Source of the DNA: Legionella_A sp963772805
GTDB lineage: Bacteria > Pseudomonadota > Gammaproteobacteria > Legionellales > Legionellaceae
Direction: 5' to 3'
NCBI GenBank assembly: GCA_963772805.1
Contig: CAVYYU010000003.1
Coordinates: 372,001-436,000 of the forward strand
Length of the DNA stretch: 64,000 bases
Within the stretch, counting starts at the first letter, position 1. Each line of letters opens with the position of its first letter. The translations under genes and the position numbers were made by a program. Of this stretch, positions 34,551 to 43,865 are shown one piece after another. The notes beneath the pieces were generated by a model that did no database searches, was not told the origin of the DNA, and worked only from the letters and a program-made list of their open reading frames with translations.

Positions 34551-36401
34551 ATGCTAACGCTTCGTCAAATCACACTTTCTCGCGGGAAAAAAATCCTGCT
34601 CGATCAGGCCAGTGTCAATCTTTATGAAAAACAAAAAATTGGTTTGGTTGGGCACAATGGTTGCGGAAAAACCAGTTTATTTAACTTATTACTCGGCCAG
34701 CTTACGGCCGATAGCGGTGAGTTCTTAATCAATCCACATTTACGAATTAGCCATTTATCACAACAATTGCCTGATAGCGATGAACGCGCGCTTGATTTCG
34801 TGTTGGCGGGTGATGAAGAGTTCCAACGTTTGCAGCAACGTCTAAGCGATGCTGAAAAATCTCATAATGACGCTGAAGTGATTGCCTGTCATGAGCTTCT
34901 CGCACAGACGGCTGGTTACAGCAAGCCTGCTAAAGCGGCAACTATTCTTGCGGGTCTTGGTTTTAAATCCACTGATGTTGAAGCAGCTGTGAACAGTTTT
35001 TCTGGTGGTTGGCGCATGCGTTTGAGCCTGGCGCGCTGCTTGATGAAACCTGCGGATTTGTTATTACTCGATGAACCAACCAATCATCTGGATATGGAAG
35101 CTATTTTTTGGCTGGAAAAATGGCTTAAGCAAAGCGTAAATACCGTGATTATGATTTCGCATGATCGTGAATTCCTGGATGCATTTGTTAGCCATATTCT
35201 TCATATTGATCAGCAGAACATGGTTTTGTATGGTGGCAATTACAGTGTATTTGAACAAACACGCGCACAAAAAATGGCCTTGCAGCAAGCCGTGTATGAA
35301 AAACAACAGCAGAAAATCAACCATTTGATGACTTATGTGCAACGTTTTCGTGCTAAAGCGTCCAAAGCGGCTCAAGCGCAAAGTCGACTCAATGCTATCG
35401 CAAAAATGGAGGTTGTCGCGCAGGCACAAGTTGATTCCCCATTTTCATTTGAATTCTTTTCCTGTCCGCGCGCAGGCAAGCCGCTGATTCGATGTGATCA
35501 CGTGAGTGCAGGTTATCAAGCTGATAATCCAGTGTTAAAGAAGATTAATCTTATCTTAAATCCCGGTGATCGTATTGCTCTTTTAGGGCCAAATGGTGAA
35601 GGAAAATCGACGCTGATTAAAACATTAACCGGCCAATTAGCACCGTTAGCAGGCACGATCCAGCGCTCAACGCATTTGAAAATAGGTTATTACGCGCAAC
35701 ACCAGCTTGAACAACTGGATTGTAATCTCAGTCCAGTTGAAACAATACAGTTGCTAACCCCCGATGCCAAAGAGCAAACGATTCGAGATTTTCTCGGTGG
35801 GTTTAATTTTATCGGCGATATGGCGACTCATACTATTGAGCATTTCTCAGGGGGTGAGAAAGCTCGTCTTGCATTGGCAAAGTTGGTTTGGTTAAAACCT
35901 AATTTGCTGTTACTGGATGAGCCCACTAACCATCTGGATTTAGGTATGCGTGCCGCAATTGAGATAGCATTGCAAAGTTATGAAGGCGCGTTAATTTTGA
36001 TCTCGCATGATCGCCATTTGTTACGCACGACAGTCGATGATTTTTATCTTGTTTTTCAAAAACAAGTGCAGGTGTTTAAAGGTGATTTGGATGATTATTA
36101 CCAATGGCTGCAAGCGAAAGAACCCAGCAAAGAAAGCAAGGAACTGGCAACGGGTAATGCTTATCGTGAAAAAAGAAGTTTGCAAAACCGTTTGAAAAAA
36201 CTCGAACAAATGGCCGAACAGTTTCAGCAGCAAATTACTAAGCTGGAAACTGATCTTGCTGATGAGGCACTGTATCAAGATTCACAGAAAAATAAATTGC
36301 AAACGCTTATAGCTCAACGTGAGCAGGCACAGAAGCAACTTGGTATCACGGAGGAAGAGTGGCTGGACGTTGTTGATGCATTAGATGTGCTCGACTCATA
36401 G
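34551..36401 (+). CDS. ABC-F family ATPase, YheS type
   Basis: A 616-residue soluble protein with two ABC cassettes and no membrane domain. Walker A motifs are GHNGCGKTS and GPNGEGKST, signatures are FSGGWRMRLSLA and FSGGEKARLALA, and LLLDEPTNHLD occurs twice. A charged linker lies between the cassettes and a C-terminal coiled coil starts near residue 540. The MLTLRQITLSRG start is as in YheS. ABC-F proteins bind the ribosomal E site and relieve stalled translation. Confidence 0.93.
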   Translation: MLTLRQITLSRGKKILLDQASVNLYEKQKIGLVGHNGCGKTSLFNLLLGQLTADSGEFLINPHLRISHLSQQLPDSDERALDFVLAGDEEFQRLQQRLSDAEKSHNDAEVIACHELLAQTAGYSKPAKAATILAGLGFKSTDVEAAVNSFSGGWRMRLSLARCLMKPADLLLLDEPTNHLDMEAIFWLEKWLKQSVNTVIMISHDREFLDAFVSHILHIDQQNMVLYGGNYSVFEQTRAQKMALQQAVYEKQQQKINHLMTYVQRFRAKASKAAQAQSRLNAIAKMEVVAQAQVDSPFSFEFFSCPRAGKPLIRCDHVSAGYQADNPVLKKINLILNPGDRIALLGPNGEGKSTLIKTLTGQLAPLAGTIQRSTHLKIGYYAQHQLEQLDCNLSPVETIQLLTPDAKEQTIRDFLGGFNFIGDMATHTIEHFSGGEKARLALAKLVWLKPNLLLLDEPTNHLDLGMRAAIEIALQSYEGALILISHDRHLLRTTVDDFYLVFQKQVQVFKGDLDDYYQWLQAKEPSKESKELATGNAYREKRSLQNRLKKLEQMAEQFQQQITKLETDLADEALYQDSQKNKLQTLIAQREQAQKQLGITEEEWLDVVDALDVLDS

Positions 36402-36496
36402 TTCGGGGAGCGTGTTTTAGGCAACTCAACCCGCGCGCATATTGTTACTTCTTTTGAGGCAGTAGGTATCTGAGGGGAGTTAAATTTCCTGAACAG

Positions 36497-37201
36497 TTAT
36501 TGTTTTCTTTTTTTTCCTACTGAATCAGACTGTAATAATTCCTGCAACAACGCCATCGCTGCTTCCTGCTCAGCTTTTCGTCGATTGGATCCATGTCCAT
36601 TGGCCATTATCGTGAGGCTTTGCACCATGCACGTCACAAAAAAAACTTGGTCGTGTTCCTCGCCCTCAACATGGGTCAGGGAGTACACAGGTAATGATTG
36701 TTTCTGCGCTTGTAGATATTCTTGCAGCTGGGTTTTGGCGTCTTTTAAATTATCATTTAAATTATTGTCCTCAAGCCGCGTTTGGAAGAGCTTTAGGATA
36801 ACGTGCATGCTTTTTTCCATGCCGCCATCAAGAAATATAGCGGCAAAAATGGCCTCCAAGGCATCAGCAAGGATGGAGGCTCGACGAAATCCTCCACTTT
36901 TAAGTTCGCCCTGCCCAAGGTACAAATAATCACCGAGCTCTATTTCCAGGGCAACTATCGCAAGCATTTCACCTCTGACCAGGTGCGCTCTCAACCTGCT
37001 CAGCTGTCCCTCGCTTTGATCCGGAAACTTTGCGAACAAGGCGTTGGCAATGACAAAATTTAAAATCGAATCGCCAAGAAACTCCAAGCGCTCATTGTTA
37101 ATAGTTCCCGCGCTGCAGTGAGTTAACGCTTGTTTTAAATAGGCTGGCTTTACAAATTCATAGTCTAAACGCCTGCACAGGCGTTGCAAATTATCTTGCA
37201 C
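36497..37201 (-). CDS. rnc: Ribonuclease III
   Basis: Cleaves double-stranded RNA, including rRNA precursors. The 234-residue enzyme has NERLEFLGDSILNFV (family signature with catalytic acidic residues), DALEAIFAAIFLDGG, and a C-terminal dsRNA-binding domain (DAKTQLQEYLQ ... NRRKAEQEAAMALL). It is the last gene of the lepB-DUF4845-rnc cluster and overlaps the preceding gene by 11 bases. Confidence 0.96.
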   Translation of the reverse strand: MQDNLQRLCRRLDYEFVKPAYLKQALTHCSAGTINNERLEFLGDSILNFVIANALFAKFPDQSEGQLSRLRAHLVRGEMLAIVALEIELGDYLYLGQGELKSGGFRRASILADALEAIFAAIFLDGGMEKSMHVILKLFQTRLEDNNLNDNLKDAKTQLQEYLQAQKQSLPVYSLTHVEGEEHDQVFFVTCMVQSLTIMANGHGSNRRKAEQEAAMALLQELLQSDSVGKKRKQ

Positions 37202-37577
37202 TAATGGCTACCTCTTGTGATTCATCAAAAACGAATAATAAACTGGCGTTGGCAAATAACGACTTAATGACCTGATATTTAATCGTTATCAGAAAACGGT
37301 TTTCCCCTTTCGGTACTATTTTAATATCTTCAGGTGGCAACACGATGCTATTGACGTACAGCTGGTTCGCGAGTTTGTCTTGAAGAACATGTGCATTGGC
37401 CAATGGATCAGTTGAAAATTCGGATGCAGGTAATTTTTCGAGAGCACTTATCGAGCTAAGTATGGAATAATGTTCCAGGTAGACAGGAACTACTCGCATC
37501 ACTAAAATCCCGACCATAACTACTACAGCCATGGTTAATACCATACCGATTAACGTCATTCCCTGATAGTTGCGCAT
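37191..37577 (-). CDS. DUF4845 membrane protein
   Basis: A 128-residue protein with one N-terminal membrane segment (GMTLIGMVLTMAVVVMVGILV) reminiscent of pilin-like anchors, then a periplasmic domain. ATG 37577 has AAGGAATTG upstream, and the longer frame is unsupported. The gene lies between lepB and rnc in many gammaproteobacteria; its function is unknown, and a link with export or lepB is inferred from context only. Confidence 0.88.
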   Translation of the reverse strand: MRNYQGMTLIGMVLTMAVVVMVGILVMRVVPVYLEHYSILSSISALEKLPASEFSTDPLANAHVLQDKLANQLYVNSIVLPPEDIKIVPKGENRFLITIKYQVIKSLFANASLLFVFDESQEVAISAR

Positions 37578-37590
37578 TACAATTCCTTGT

Positions 37591-38346
37591 TTAATGAATG
37601 AAATTCCCGATTTTTTTCCAGCGAACCATATCGGTCTTGCCATTCCAGCTCATCCATACGATGAATGCTTTCCCGCGTAGGTACTTATCCGATACAAAGC
37701 CCCAAAATCGGCTGTCGGCACTGTCATCGCGATTGTCGCCCATCATGAAATACTGCCCCTCGGGCACTTCAATCTCAAAATCAACTGCAGCAACGTCAGG
37801 TCGCACATAAATGAAATGTTCAACACCATTCAGATTTTCACGGTATTTAGCCACCGCTCTGCTCGAGCTCTCATCAGTTGTGTATTCTATAAAGGTTTGC
37901 TTCATTTCCTTGCCATTTATAGACAGAACTTTATTGTGATAAGCAACCTTATCACCAGGAACGCCAATAACACGTTTAATATAATCATAGGAAGGATCTG
38001 GTGGCCAGCGAAATACGGCAATTTCACCTGTTTTTGGGTTAGCAATAGATACAACTTTTTTTTCCCATACGGGCAGACGCAGTCCATAAGCAAATTTATT
38101 AACTGCAAGAAAATCACCGACCAACAACGTGGGTTCCAAAGAGCCTGAAGGAATACGAAACGGTTCAATCAGGAATGAACGCAGCAATAAAACTATAAAA
38201 AAAACAGGGAAGAACGAACGAGAATACTCAATGATTCGCGTAGGATTCTGTTCTGGTTTACGTTTTTTAGCCCAAAAAATGACGTCGAGTAAATAAATAA
38301 TACCACTCACCAGAGAAAGAATGACTAACATTAAAGCAAAGTTCAT
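37591..38346 (-). CDS. lepB: Signal peptidase I
   Basis: Cleaves Sec and Tat signal peptides at the periplasmic face of the inner membrane. The 251-residue protein has an N-terminal membrane anchor, the catalytic Ser in RIPSGSLEPTLLVGD, the general-base Lys in YIKRVIGVPGDKV, and GDNRDDSADSRFWGFV. It lies downstream of lepA on the same strand, the usual lepA-lepB-rnc order. Confidence 0.96.
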   Translation of the reverse strand: MNFALMLVILSLVSGIIYLLDVIFWAKKRKPEQNPTRIIEYSRSFFPVFFIVLLLRSFLIEPFRIPSGSLEPTLLVGDFLAVNKFAYGLRLPVWEKKVVSIANPKTGEIAVFRWPPDPSYDYIKRVIGVPGDKVAYHNKVLSINGKEMKQTFIEYTTDESSSRAVAKYRENLNGVEHFIYVRPDVAAVDFEIEVPEGQYFMMGDNRDDSADSRFWGFVSDKYLRGKAFIVWMSWNGKTDMVRWKKIGNFIH

Positions 38347-38478
38347 GTATTACCACCTATGTATAAAAACGAATAATTAATCCTTTAACCACAACTTTCG
38401 CGTGTATATTATTTTAGCTTGGCGAAAGAATGTGCTCGACAGGGTGGATGAAGGGTATATAAATAAGTCCCTTCCCTA

Positions 38479-40284
38479 TTACTTCTTCCTGTCTGTCTGG
38501 AAAACCGCCATAAATGCTTCTTGCGGGATTTCAACATGCCCAACTTGCTTCATGCGTTTTTTCCCCGCTTTCTGTTTTTCCAACAGTTTACGTTTACGCG
38601 ACACGTCGCCGCCATAACACTTGGCAATTACGTTCTTACGTAGGGCTTTGACGGTTTGTCGGGCGATAATATGACTGCCTAAAGCCGCTTGAATAGCTAC
38701 ATCAAACATTTGGCGTGGGATTAATTCCCGCATTTTATCAACCAGCGCTTTACCGCGACCCTGTGCGGCACTACGGTGTACAATCACAGCGAGGGCATCT
38801 ACGCACTCGCTATTGATCAGCACGTCCATTTTCACCAGATCTGCCTCATCAAAGCGTAAGAAATTATAATCAAGCGACGCATAACCGCGACTTACCGATT
38901 TAAGGCGATCGAAGAAATCAGAAACGACTTCACTCATCGGCAAATCGTAGGTCAGCGAAACTTGCCTCCCGCTGTAAGTCATGTTGACTTGCACGCCACG
39001 CCGTTCGACACAAAGCGTTATGATTGAGCCTAAATAATCCTGGGGCACCAGTATATTTGCACGCACTATAGGTTCAAACATCTGCTTTATCTGCGGAATG
39101 GGCGGTAGGTGTGATGGGTTGTCAATGATCACCGTTTCACCTTTGGTGTTGATGATTTGATAAATAACCGTTGGGGCCGTTGAAATCAGCTCCAGATTAT
39201 ATTCGCGTTCGAGACGTTCTTGAACGATTTCCATGTGTAACATACCAAGAAAACCACAACGGAAACCAAAGCCAAGGGCTTCTGATGATTCGGGTTCATA
39301 AAAAAGCGAGGCATCGTTAAGGCTGAGCTTCGCTAGCGCTTCCCGGAATGCTTCAAAGTCATCAGAGGTAATCGGAAAAAGTCCCGCATAAACCTGTGGT
39401 TTGACTCGTTTAAAACCGGGCAGGGCAGTGCTGGCCTGATTTTTTTCAAGTGTTAGGGTATCGCCTACCGGCGCACCCTGAATTTCCTTTATTCCCGCAA
39501 CAACATAACCCACTTCGCCGGCTTGCAGCATGGCGCCAGCCTTGCGTTTGGGGGTAAAAATACCGACTTCGCCCACTTCATACGAGCGGCCAGTAGACAT
39601 AATCCGCATTTTATCGCCTTTGCGCAATGTACCATTGACGATACGTACTAGCGATACGACGCCCAAGTAGCTGTCGAACCAGGAATCTATAATTAATGCT
39701 TGCAGCGGGGCGGAGCTGTCACCTTCTGGCGGCGGGATATGGTGGACTAATGCTTCTAATACATCCTCAACCCCTAAACCACTTTTGGCGCTAACATGAA
39801 TGGCATGATGGGCATCCAGACCGATGATGTCCTCGATTTCTGTGATGACACGCTCAGGCTCTGCTTGCGGCAGGTCAATTTTGTTCAAGACGGGTAAAAC
39901 TTCCAAGCCTTGATCAATGGCGGTGTAACAGACGGCGACTGTTTGTGCTTCAACACCTTGGGCGGCATCTACTACCAGAATAGCGCCCTCGCAGGCGGCT
40001 AATGAACGAGAAACTTCATAACTGAAATCGACATGCCCGGGGGTGTCAATAAAATTAAGTAAGTAGGTTTTACCATCGCGGGATTTATACTCTAAAGATA
40101 CGCTTTGTGCTTTAATGGTAATGCCGCGCTCACGTTCAATATCCATGGAATCAAGGACCTGCGCCCCCATTTCACGATCAGACAAGCCGCCACATAATTG
40201 GATAAAACGATCGGCTAGTGTTGATTTACCATGGTCGATATGGGCAATAATAGAAAAATTACGGATCCGCGTTAAGTCGCTCAA
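38479..40284 (-). CDS. lepA: Elongation factor 4 (LepA), back-translocating GTPase
   Basis: A 601-residue translational GTPase. G1 is AHIDHGKSTLADR, G3 is DTPGHVDFSYEV, and G4 is NKIDLP. The EF-G-like domains II, III and V follow, and the LepA-specific C-terminal domain includes NVIAKCYGGDVSRKRKLLEKQ. The length is typical. It helps ribosomes under stress or during assembly. It heads the lepA-lepB-DUF4845-rnc cluster with a 132-base gap before lepB. Confidence 0.97.
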   Translation of the reverse strand: MSDLTRIRNFSIIAHIDHGKSTLADRFIQLCGGLSDREMGAQVLDSMDIERERGITIKAQSVSLEYKSRDGKTYLLNFIDTPGHVDFSYEVSRSLAACEGAILVVDAAQGVEAQTVAVCYTAIDQGLEVLPVLNKIDLPQAEPERVITEIEDIIGLDAHHAIHVSAKSGLGVEDVLEALVHHIPPPEGDSSAPLQALIIDSWFDSYLGVVSLVRIVNGTLRKGDKMRIMSTGRSYEVGEVGIFTPKRKAGAMLQAGEVGYVVAGIKEIQGAPVGDTLTLEKNQASTALPGFKRVKPQVYAGLFPITSDDFEAFREALAKLSLNDASLFYEPESSEALGFGFRCGFLGMLHMEIVQERLEREYNLELISTAPTVIYQIINTKGETVIIDNPSHLPPIPQIKQMFEPIVRANILVPQDYLGSIITLCVERRGVQVNMTYSGRQVSLTYDLPMSEVVSDFFDRLKSVSRGYASLDYNFLRFDEADLVKMDVLINSECVDALAVIVHRSAAQGRGKALVDKMRELIPRQMFDVAIQAALGSHIIARQTVKALRKNVIAKCYGGDVSRKRKLLEKQKAGKKRMKQVGHVEIPQEAFMAVFQTDRKK

Positions 40285-40440
40285 CTGAAAAACCTGCTAG
40301 TAAATTGCAGCATTCTAGCCTAATTCGCATCATCCATAAAGGGGTATGGCGGGGATATGGCGCAACTAAGCGTTGCAAAACCGAAAAAATACAGGGATGA
40401 TCCAGCATAATTAATTGTTTGCTTTCTATGAGGATCATCT

Positions 40441-41457
40441 ATGCGCTTGTTAGGTAAGCTTGGCGTTGTTTTGTTGGTATTGCTAAATACGGCAGTTTTT
40501 GCAGATGATGCGTTGGTTAAACGATCAGATGTGCAAAAATTTATCAATGACATGGTTAAGCATCACCATTTTGAGCGTAAGCAACTGACGGATATTTTGC
40601 GGGAAGCAAAATTTCAACCGCAAATTATTGAGTCCATGAATAAGCCTTATGAAAAGAAAACGTGGGATGTATACAAAGATTTATTCTTAACGCCACAACG
40701 CGTACAAGCTGGTCTTGAGTTTTGGCGGGCGAATCAACAGACGTTAGAGCAGGCGCAAAACCAGTTTGGCGTACCTGCTCACATCATCGTCGCTATTATC
40801 GGTGTTGAGACGCTTTACGGTAAACATCAAGGCAATTATCGGGTGTTGGACGCATTATCAACTTTGGCGTTTGATTATCCTAAACGGTCTGAATTCTTCA
40901 CCAAGGAATTGAAAGAGTATTTACTGCTTTGTCGTGAGCAAAGCGTACCTGCAACAGAGTATATGGGATCTTATGCTGGTGCTATTGGTAAACCACAATT
41001 TATGCCGAGTAGTTATCGTTTCTATGCTGTTGATTTTACGGGCAATGGCAAGCGTGATCTGGTTAATGAAGATAGGGATGTGATTGGCAGTGTTGCAAAC
41101 TATTTTCATAAGCATGGTTGGAAATTGAATGAAGATGTGGTTCAGCCAGCGATCGTGAGTGGCGCGCAGTATAAACAAATTAACACGAATAGCAGGCAAG
41201 CAAACTACGACTATAAACGATTGGTAGCGGCGGGTGTAAAGCCGGTCGCTGCTATAGCACGTCATCCATCACGAGCTGGTTTGATTGAATTAAATACACA
41301 GGATGGTGTGGAATATTGGTTGGCTTATCCCAATTTTTACGTGATTACACGTTATAATACCAGCCCACAATATGCGTTAGTCGTGTATTTATTGTCACAA
41401 CAATTGCACAGTCAGTGGCTTTCTGCGCAAAATAGCAATCAGCAACCGAAAGTGTAA
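40441..41457 (+). CDS. mltB: Lytic murein transglycosylase B
   Basis: A 338-residue cell-wall enzyme that cuts glycan strands to 1,6-anhydromuropeptides. A signal peptide (LLGKLGVVLLVLLNTAVFADD) without lipobox suggests a soluble periplasmic form. The catalytic Glu is in IIGVETLYGKHQGNYRVLDAL, with QFMPSSYRFYAVDF and the NPNFYVITRYN-type segment (YPNFYVITRYN) near the C-terminus, all typical of MltB-type family 103 glycoside hydrolases. It is followed after 28 bases by gspL; the link may be functional, since wall hydrolases help secretion assembly. Confidence 0.93.
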   Translation: MRLLGKLGVVLLVLLNTAVFADDALVKRSDVQKFINDMVKHHHFERKQLTDILREAKFQPQIIESMNKPYEKKTWDVYKDLFLTPQRVQAGLEFWRANQQTLEQAQNQFGVPAHIIVAIIGVETLYGKHQGNYRVLDALSTLAFDYPKRSEFFTKELKEYLLLCREQSVPATEYMGSYAGAIGKPQFMPSSYRFYAVDFTGNGKRDLVNEDRDVIGSVANYFHKHGWKLNEDVVQPAIVSGAQYKQINTNSRQANYDYKRLVAAGVKPVAAIARHPSRAGLIELNTQDGVEYWLAYPNFYVITRYNTSPQYALVVYLLSQQLHSQWLSAQNSNQQPKV

Positions 41458-41485
41458 TCGTTCACCATAAACCAGGGATGGCAGC

Positions 41486-42634
41486 GTGGCTACTTGTTTT
41501 TTATTCACACGACAATTCGATGATGAAGATTGTTTGTGCTTGCGCCTTGATCAGCAAGGCCAAGTAGATGCGCCGCTAGAGCGGCGTTCAGTTGAACAAA
41601 TCAGAGAACTACAGAAAGACGCTCAGACTATCGTTGTGATGCCTGCTGAGAGCGGCAGCTTGCATGAGGTTGAGTTGCCATGGCTTGGTGAGCGTAAGGC
41701 ACGCGCGGCTATCCCTTATGCGCTGGAAGATCAGCTAGCGCAAAATGTCACAACGTTGCATTTTGCGTTTGACCGTCAACGTTATCAAGATAACCGATAT
41801 CTGGTTGCCGTCATCGACAGGCAGCTGCTTCGCAATTTAATCGATAAGCTTGATGCTCAAAATGTTCAATTTGACCTGATTACCTTGGATTGGTTTGCAT
41901 TAGGTGAAAATGAAGTGTGTGTGACGGCGGCTGGTCTTTTAGTTAATGACCAAACGTTTAAAGGTGGGCTAAGTTCTGATCTTGCGGCAATTTACCTGAA
42001 GACACGGCCTTTAACATCCGAGGTATTTGTATTTGGCGATAGTGAGTCCGCACTGACCAGCTCAACCTTTACTCAAGCTGACAGCTTGTCCTGTGTGTGG
42101 ATTGCCCAACATCTGTTGCAGGTTAATCCGATGAACCTTTGTCAAGGTGAGCTGCAACATGGTTCGGACAAAAACACAACCAAATACTGGTATCAGGCAA
42201 GTGCCGTTTTATTTGGGATATGGCTAATCAGTTTGATTGCTGTGCACGCGATTAATTTGTTCCATTTGAACAGCGAGATCTCGCATCTTGATCAACAAAT
42301 TGCCGTTATTTATCATGAATTTTTTCCCCAGTCGCAGCATGTTATTAGTCCTAAATTTAGAATAGGCCAACTATTAAAATCGTCCAGTGCCAATAGTGAT
42401 AGCGCCTTATGGTTGTTGTTGAATAAGTTGGCAGATGCGTTTGATGCCGATCAGTTCACGATTGAACAATTACGTTTTCAAAATCAGGTGTTGTCAGTTA
42501 TGTTAATCAGTAAGGATTTTTCGGCGCTGGAAAAATTGCAGCTTCGTTTGCAACAAGACAATGTTACTGTTTCACAAACACAAGCATCCACACATGAACA
42601 ACAAGTTGTAGCAACGTTGGAGTTGAGTCTGTGA
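41486..42634 (+). CDS. gspL: Type II secretion system protein L
   Basis: GspL is the inner-membrane platform protein that anchors the GspE ATPase. The 382-residue product (GTG start 41486) has an actin-like cytoplasmic domain with PWLGERKARAAIPYALEDQL, a membrane segment near residues 235-255 (YQASAVLFGIWLISLIAVHAI) and a periplasmic ferredoxin-like C-terminus. It overlaps gspM by four bases. The rest of the gsp genes are not in this window, a dispersed arrangement known from Legionella. Confidence 0.92.
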   Translation: MATCFLFTRQFDDEDCLCLRLDQQGQVDAPLERRSVEQIRELQKDAQTIVVMPAESGSLHEVELPWLGERKARAAIPYALEDQLAQNVTTLHFAFDRQRYQDNRYLVAVIDRQLLRNLIDKLDAQNVQFDLITLDWFALGENEVCVTAAGLLVNDQTFKGGLSSDLAAIYLKTRPLTSEVFVFGDSESALTSSTFTQADSLSCVWIAQHLLQVNPMNLCQGELQHGSDKNTTKYWYQASAVLFGIWLISLIAVHAINLFHLNSEISHLDQQIAVIYHEFFPQSQHVISPKFRIGQLLKSSSANSDSALWLLLNKLADAFDADQFTIEQLRFQNQVLSVMLISKDFSALEKLQLRLQQDNVTVSQTQASTHEQQVVATLELSL

Positions 42635-43101
42635 GAGCATATTGGAACAATTTGAATGATCGTGAGCGCTGGGTATTGGCTTTAGGAGCCACTTTCTGTT
42701 TTTTATATTTATTTTATTTGTTGGTTTATGGACCATTGACCCATGCCATCCATGATAAATCACAGCAATTGACGGAAAAACAAGAAACATTAACCTGGAT
42801 GCAGCTAGTGCGTGGGGAGCATAAAAAGACTAAAGCGCCGCAGGTGTTATCGAACAGCCAATTATTATCGCTGCTTGCGAATCAATTGCAGAGCACGTCT
42901 TTTCAGCAATTTACTTATGAGTTGCAGCAGACGGGGACTGGTGACATCCAGTTGTCGTTTGACCAGGTGCCGTTTAATCCATTTATGAAGTGGTTATCAT
43001 CAATTAATAGTCAATATGCGGTGACGGTCAAGCAATTCAATGCTGAAAGGACTGAGCTTTCTGGCGTGGTCAAACTGAAAGTGGTGATGGCAGCTAAATA
43101 G
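42631..43101 (+). CDS. gspM: Type II secretion system protein M
   Basis: A 156-residue bitopic protein that partners GspL. It has the LNDRERWVLALGA start typical of GspM, one membrane segment at about 15-32 (FCFLYLFYLLVYGPL), a short coiled coil, and a periplasmic domain with FDQVPFNPFMKWL. It overlaps gspL in ATGA-like fashion. A hairpin follows its stop. Confidence 0.92.
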   Translation: MRAYWNNLNDRERWVLALGATFCFLYLFYLLVYGPLTHAIHDKSQQLTEKQETLTWMQLVRGEHKKTKAPQVLSNSQLLSLLANQLQSTSFQQFTYELQQTGTGDIQLSFDQVPFNPFMKWLSSINSQYAVTVKQFNAERTELSGVVKLKVVMAAK

Positions 43102-43135
43102 AGGACATGTGATCCCAATGATTCAATCCGGAGAG

Positions 43136-43161
43136 CCCTTCTCCCGGTGATAGGAGAAGGG
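43136..43161. terminator. Hairpin between gspM and the convergent lipoprotein gene
   Basis: CCCTTCTCC pairs with GGAGAAGGG around an 8-base loop. The T-run is absent, but the position between two convergent genes supports a transcription-end or REP-like role. Confidence 0.5.
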
Positions 43162-43169
43162 AGAAAGGA

Positions 43170-43697
43170 TTAATGATTAACACTGCCTTGCACGGCACCC
43201 CAGTTTTTGACGGTGGCTCCTGCCTTAACGTCGGCAGGAAGAGCACTTAAAGCTTGTTGAGCCGCTTCGGCAGTGCCGAAAGTGCCATATAAACCCTTGT
43301 AGTGCGTTTTGCCGTCATTCTCATATCTCACTTCAGCCATGCGTTCATTTTTTGGGGCCTTTTGCAGCTTGCCTGCAACGCTTGCAGGTTTGTCGTCATC
43401 AGCTAGTTCAATTGTATAACCTTGAGGATTTTGACTGCTCACCCAGCTTTTATCCTGATCTTTATGAGATGTTGGTGCACGAGAGGTATTCATAAGGTAT
43501 GTTTCTGGTACGACGACTTGTTTTTTTTCTCCGGAGTTATTGTAGCCGGAGCCGTTATCATAACTTTCGGGATATAAAGGCTCGCCTTCATAAACGTAGG
43601 AGCGATAGTTACTATAACCATGCGGATTGTATGACATACACGCCGATAGGCTGATGGCACAAATAATGACACTTGCTACCCGAGTTTTATGCAACAT
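43170..43697 (-). CDS. SPOR-like domain lipoprotein
   Basis: A 175-residue protein with a lipoprotein signal (VIICAISLSAC, Cys near residue 20). The mature region is Tyr/Ser/Asn-rich and disordered, and the C-terminal 75 residues (YTIELADDD ... THYKGLYGTFGTAEAAQQALSALP ... VKNWGAVQGSV) match the SPOR/sporulation-related fold that binds denuded peptidoglycan. Probably an outer-membrane lipoprotein near the septum. It may belong to the DamX or DedD-like group, but I cannot tell. Confidence 0.82.
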   Translation of the reverse strand: MLHKTRVASVIICAISLSACMSYNPHGYSNYRSYVYEGEPLYPESYDNGSGYNNSGEKKQVVVPETYLMNTSRAPTSHKDQDKSWVSSQNPQGYTIELADDDKPASVAGKLQKAPKNERMAEVRYENDGKTHYKGLYGTFGTAEAAQQALSALPADVKAGATVKNWGAVQGSVNH

Positions 43698-43865
43698 GAC
43701 ATCACCCCTTGTTATTATTGTTATTATGGATGAGTGCGATATGGACTACTTTCACCCTATATAAGTGTTATCTGCCAAATCTTAAAAAACTTTAGGAGAT
43801 GACGTCATCCTTGTTTCAATATTGATGATGTCATACAGTAGGCATTTTGATCAATAAGGTATTTT

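Noticed and set aside
40320..40553. Minus-strand open frame across the mltB start
   Set aside because: It lies antisense to the signal peptide region of mltB and shows no family-like sequence.
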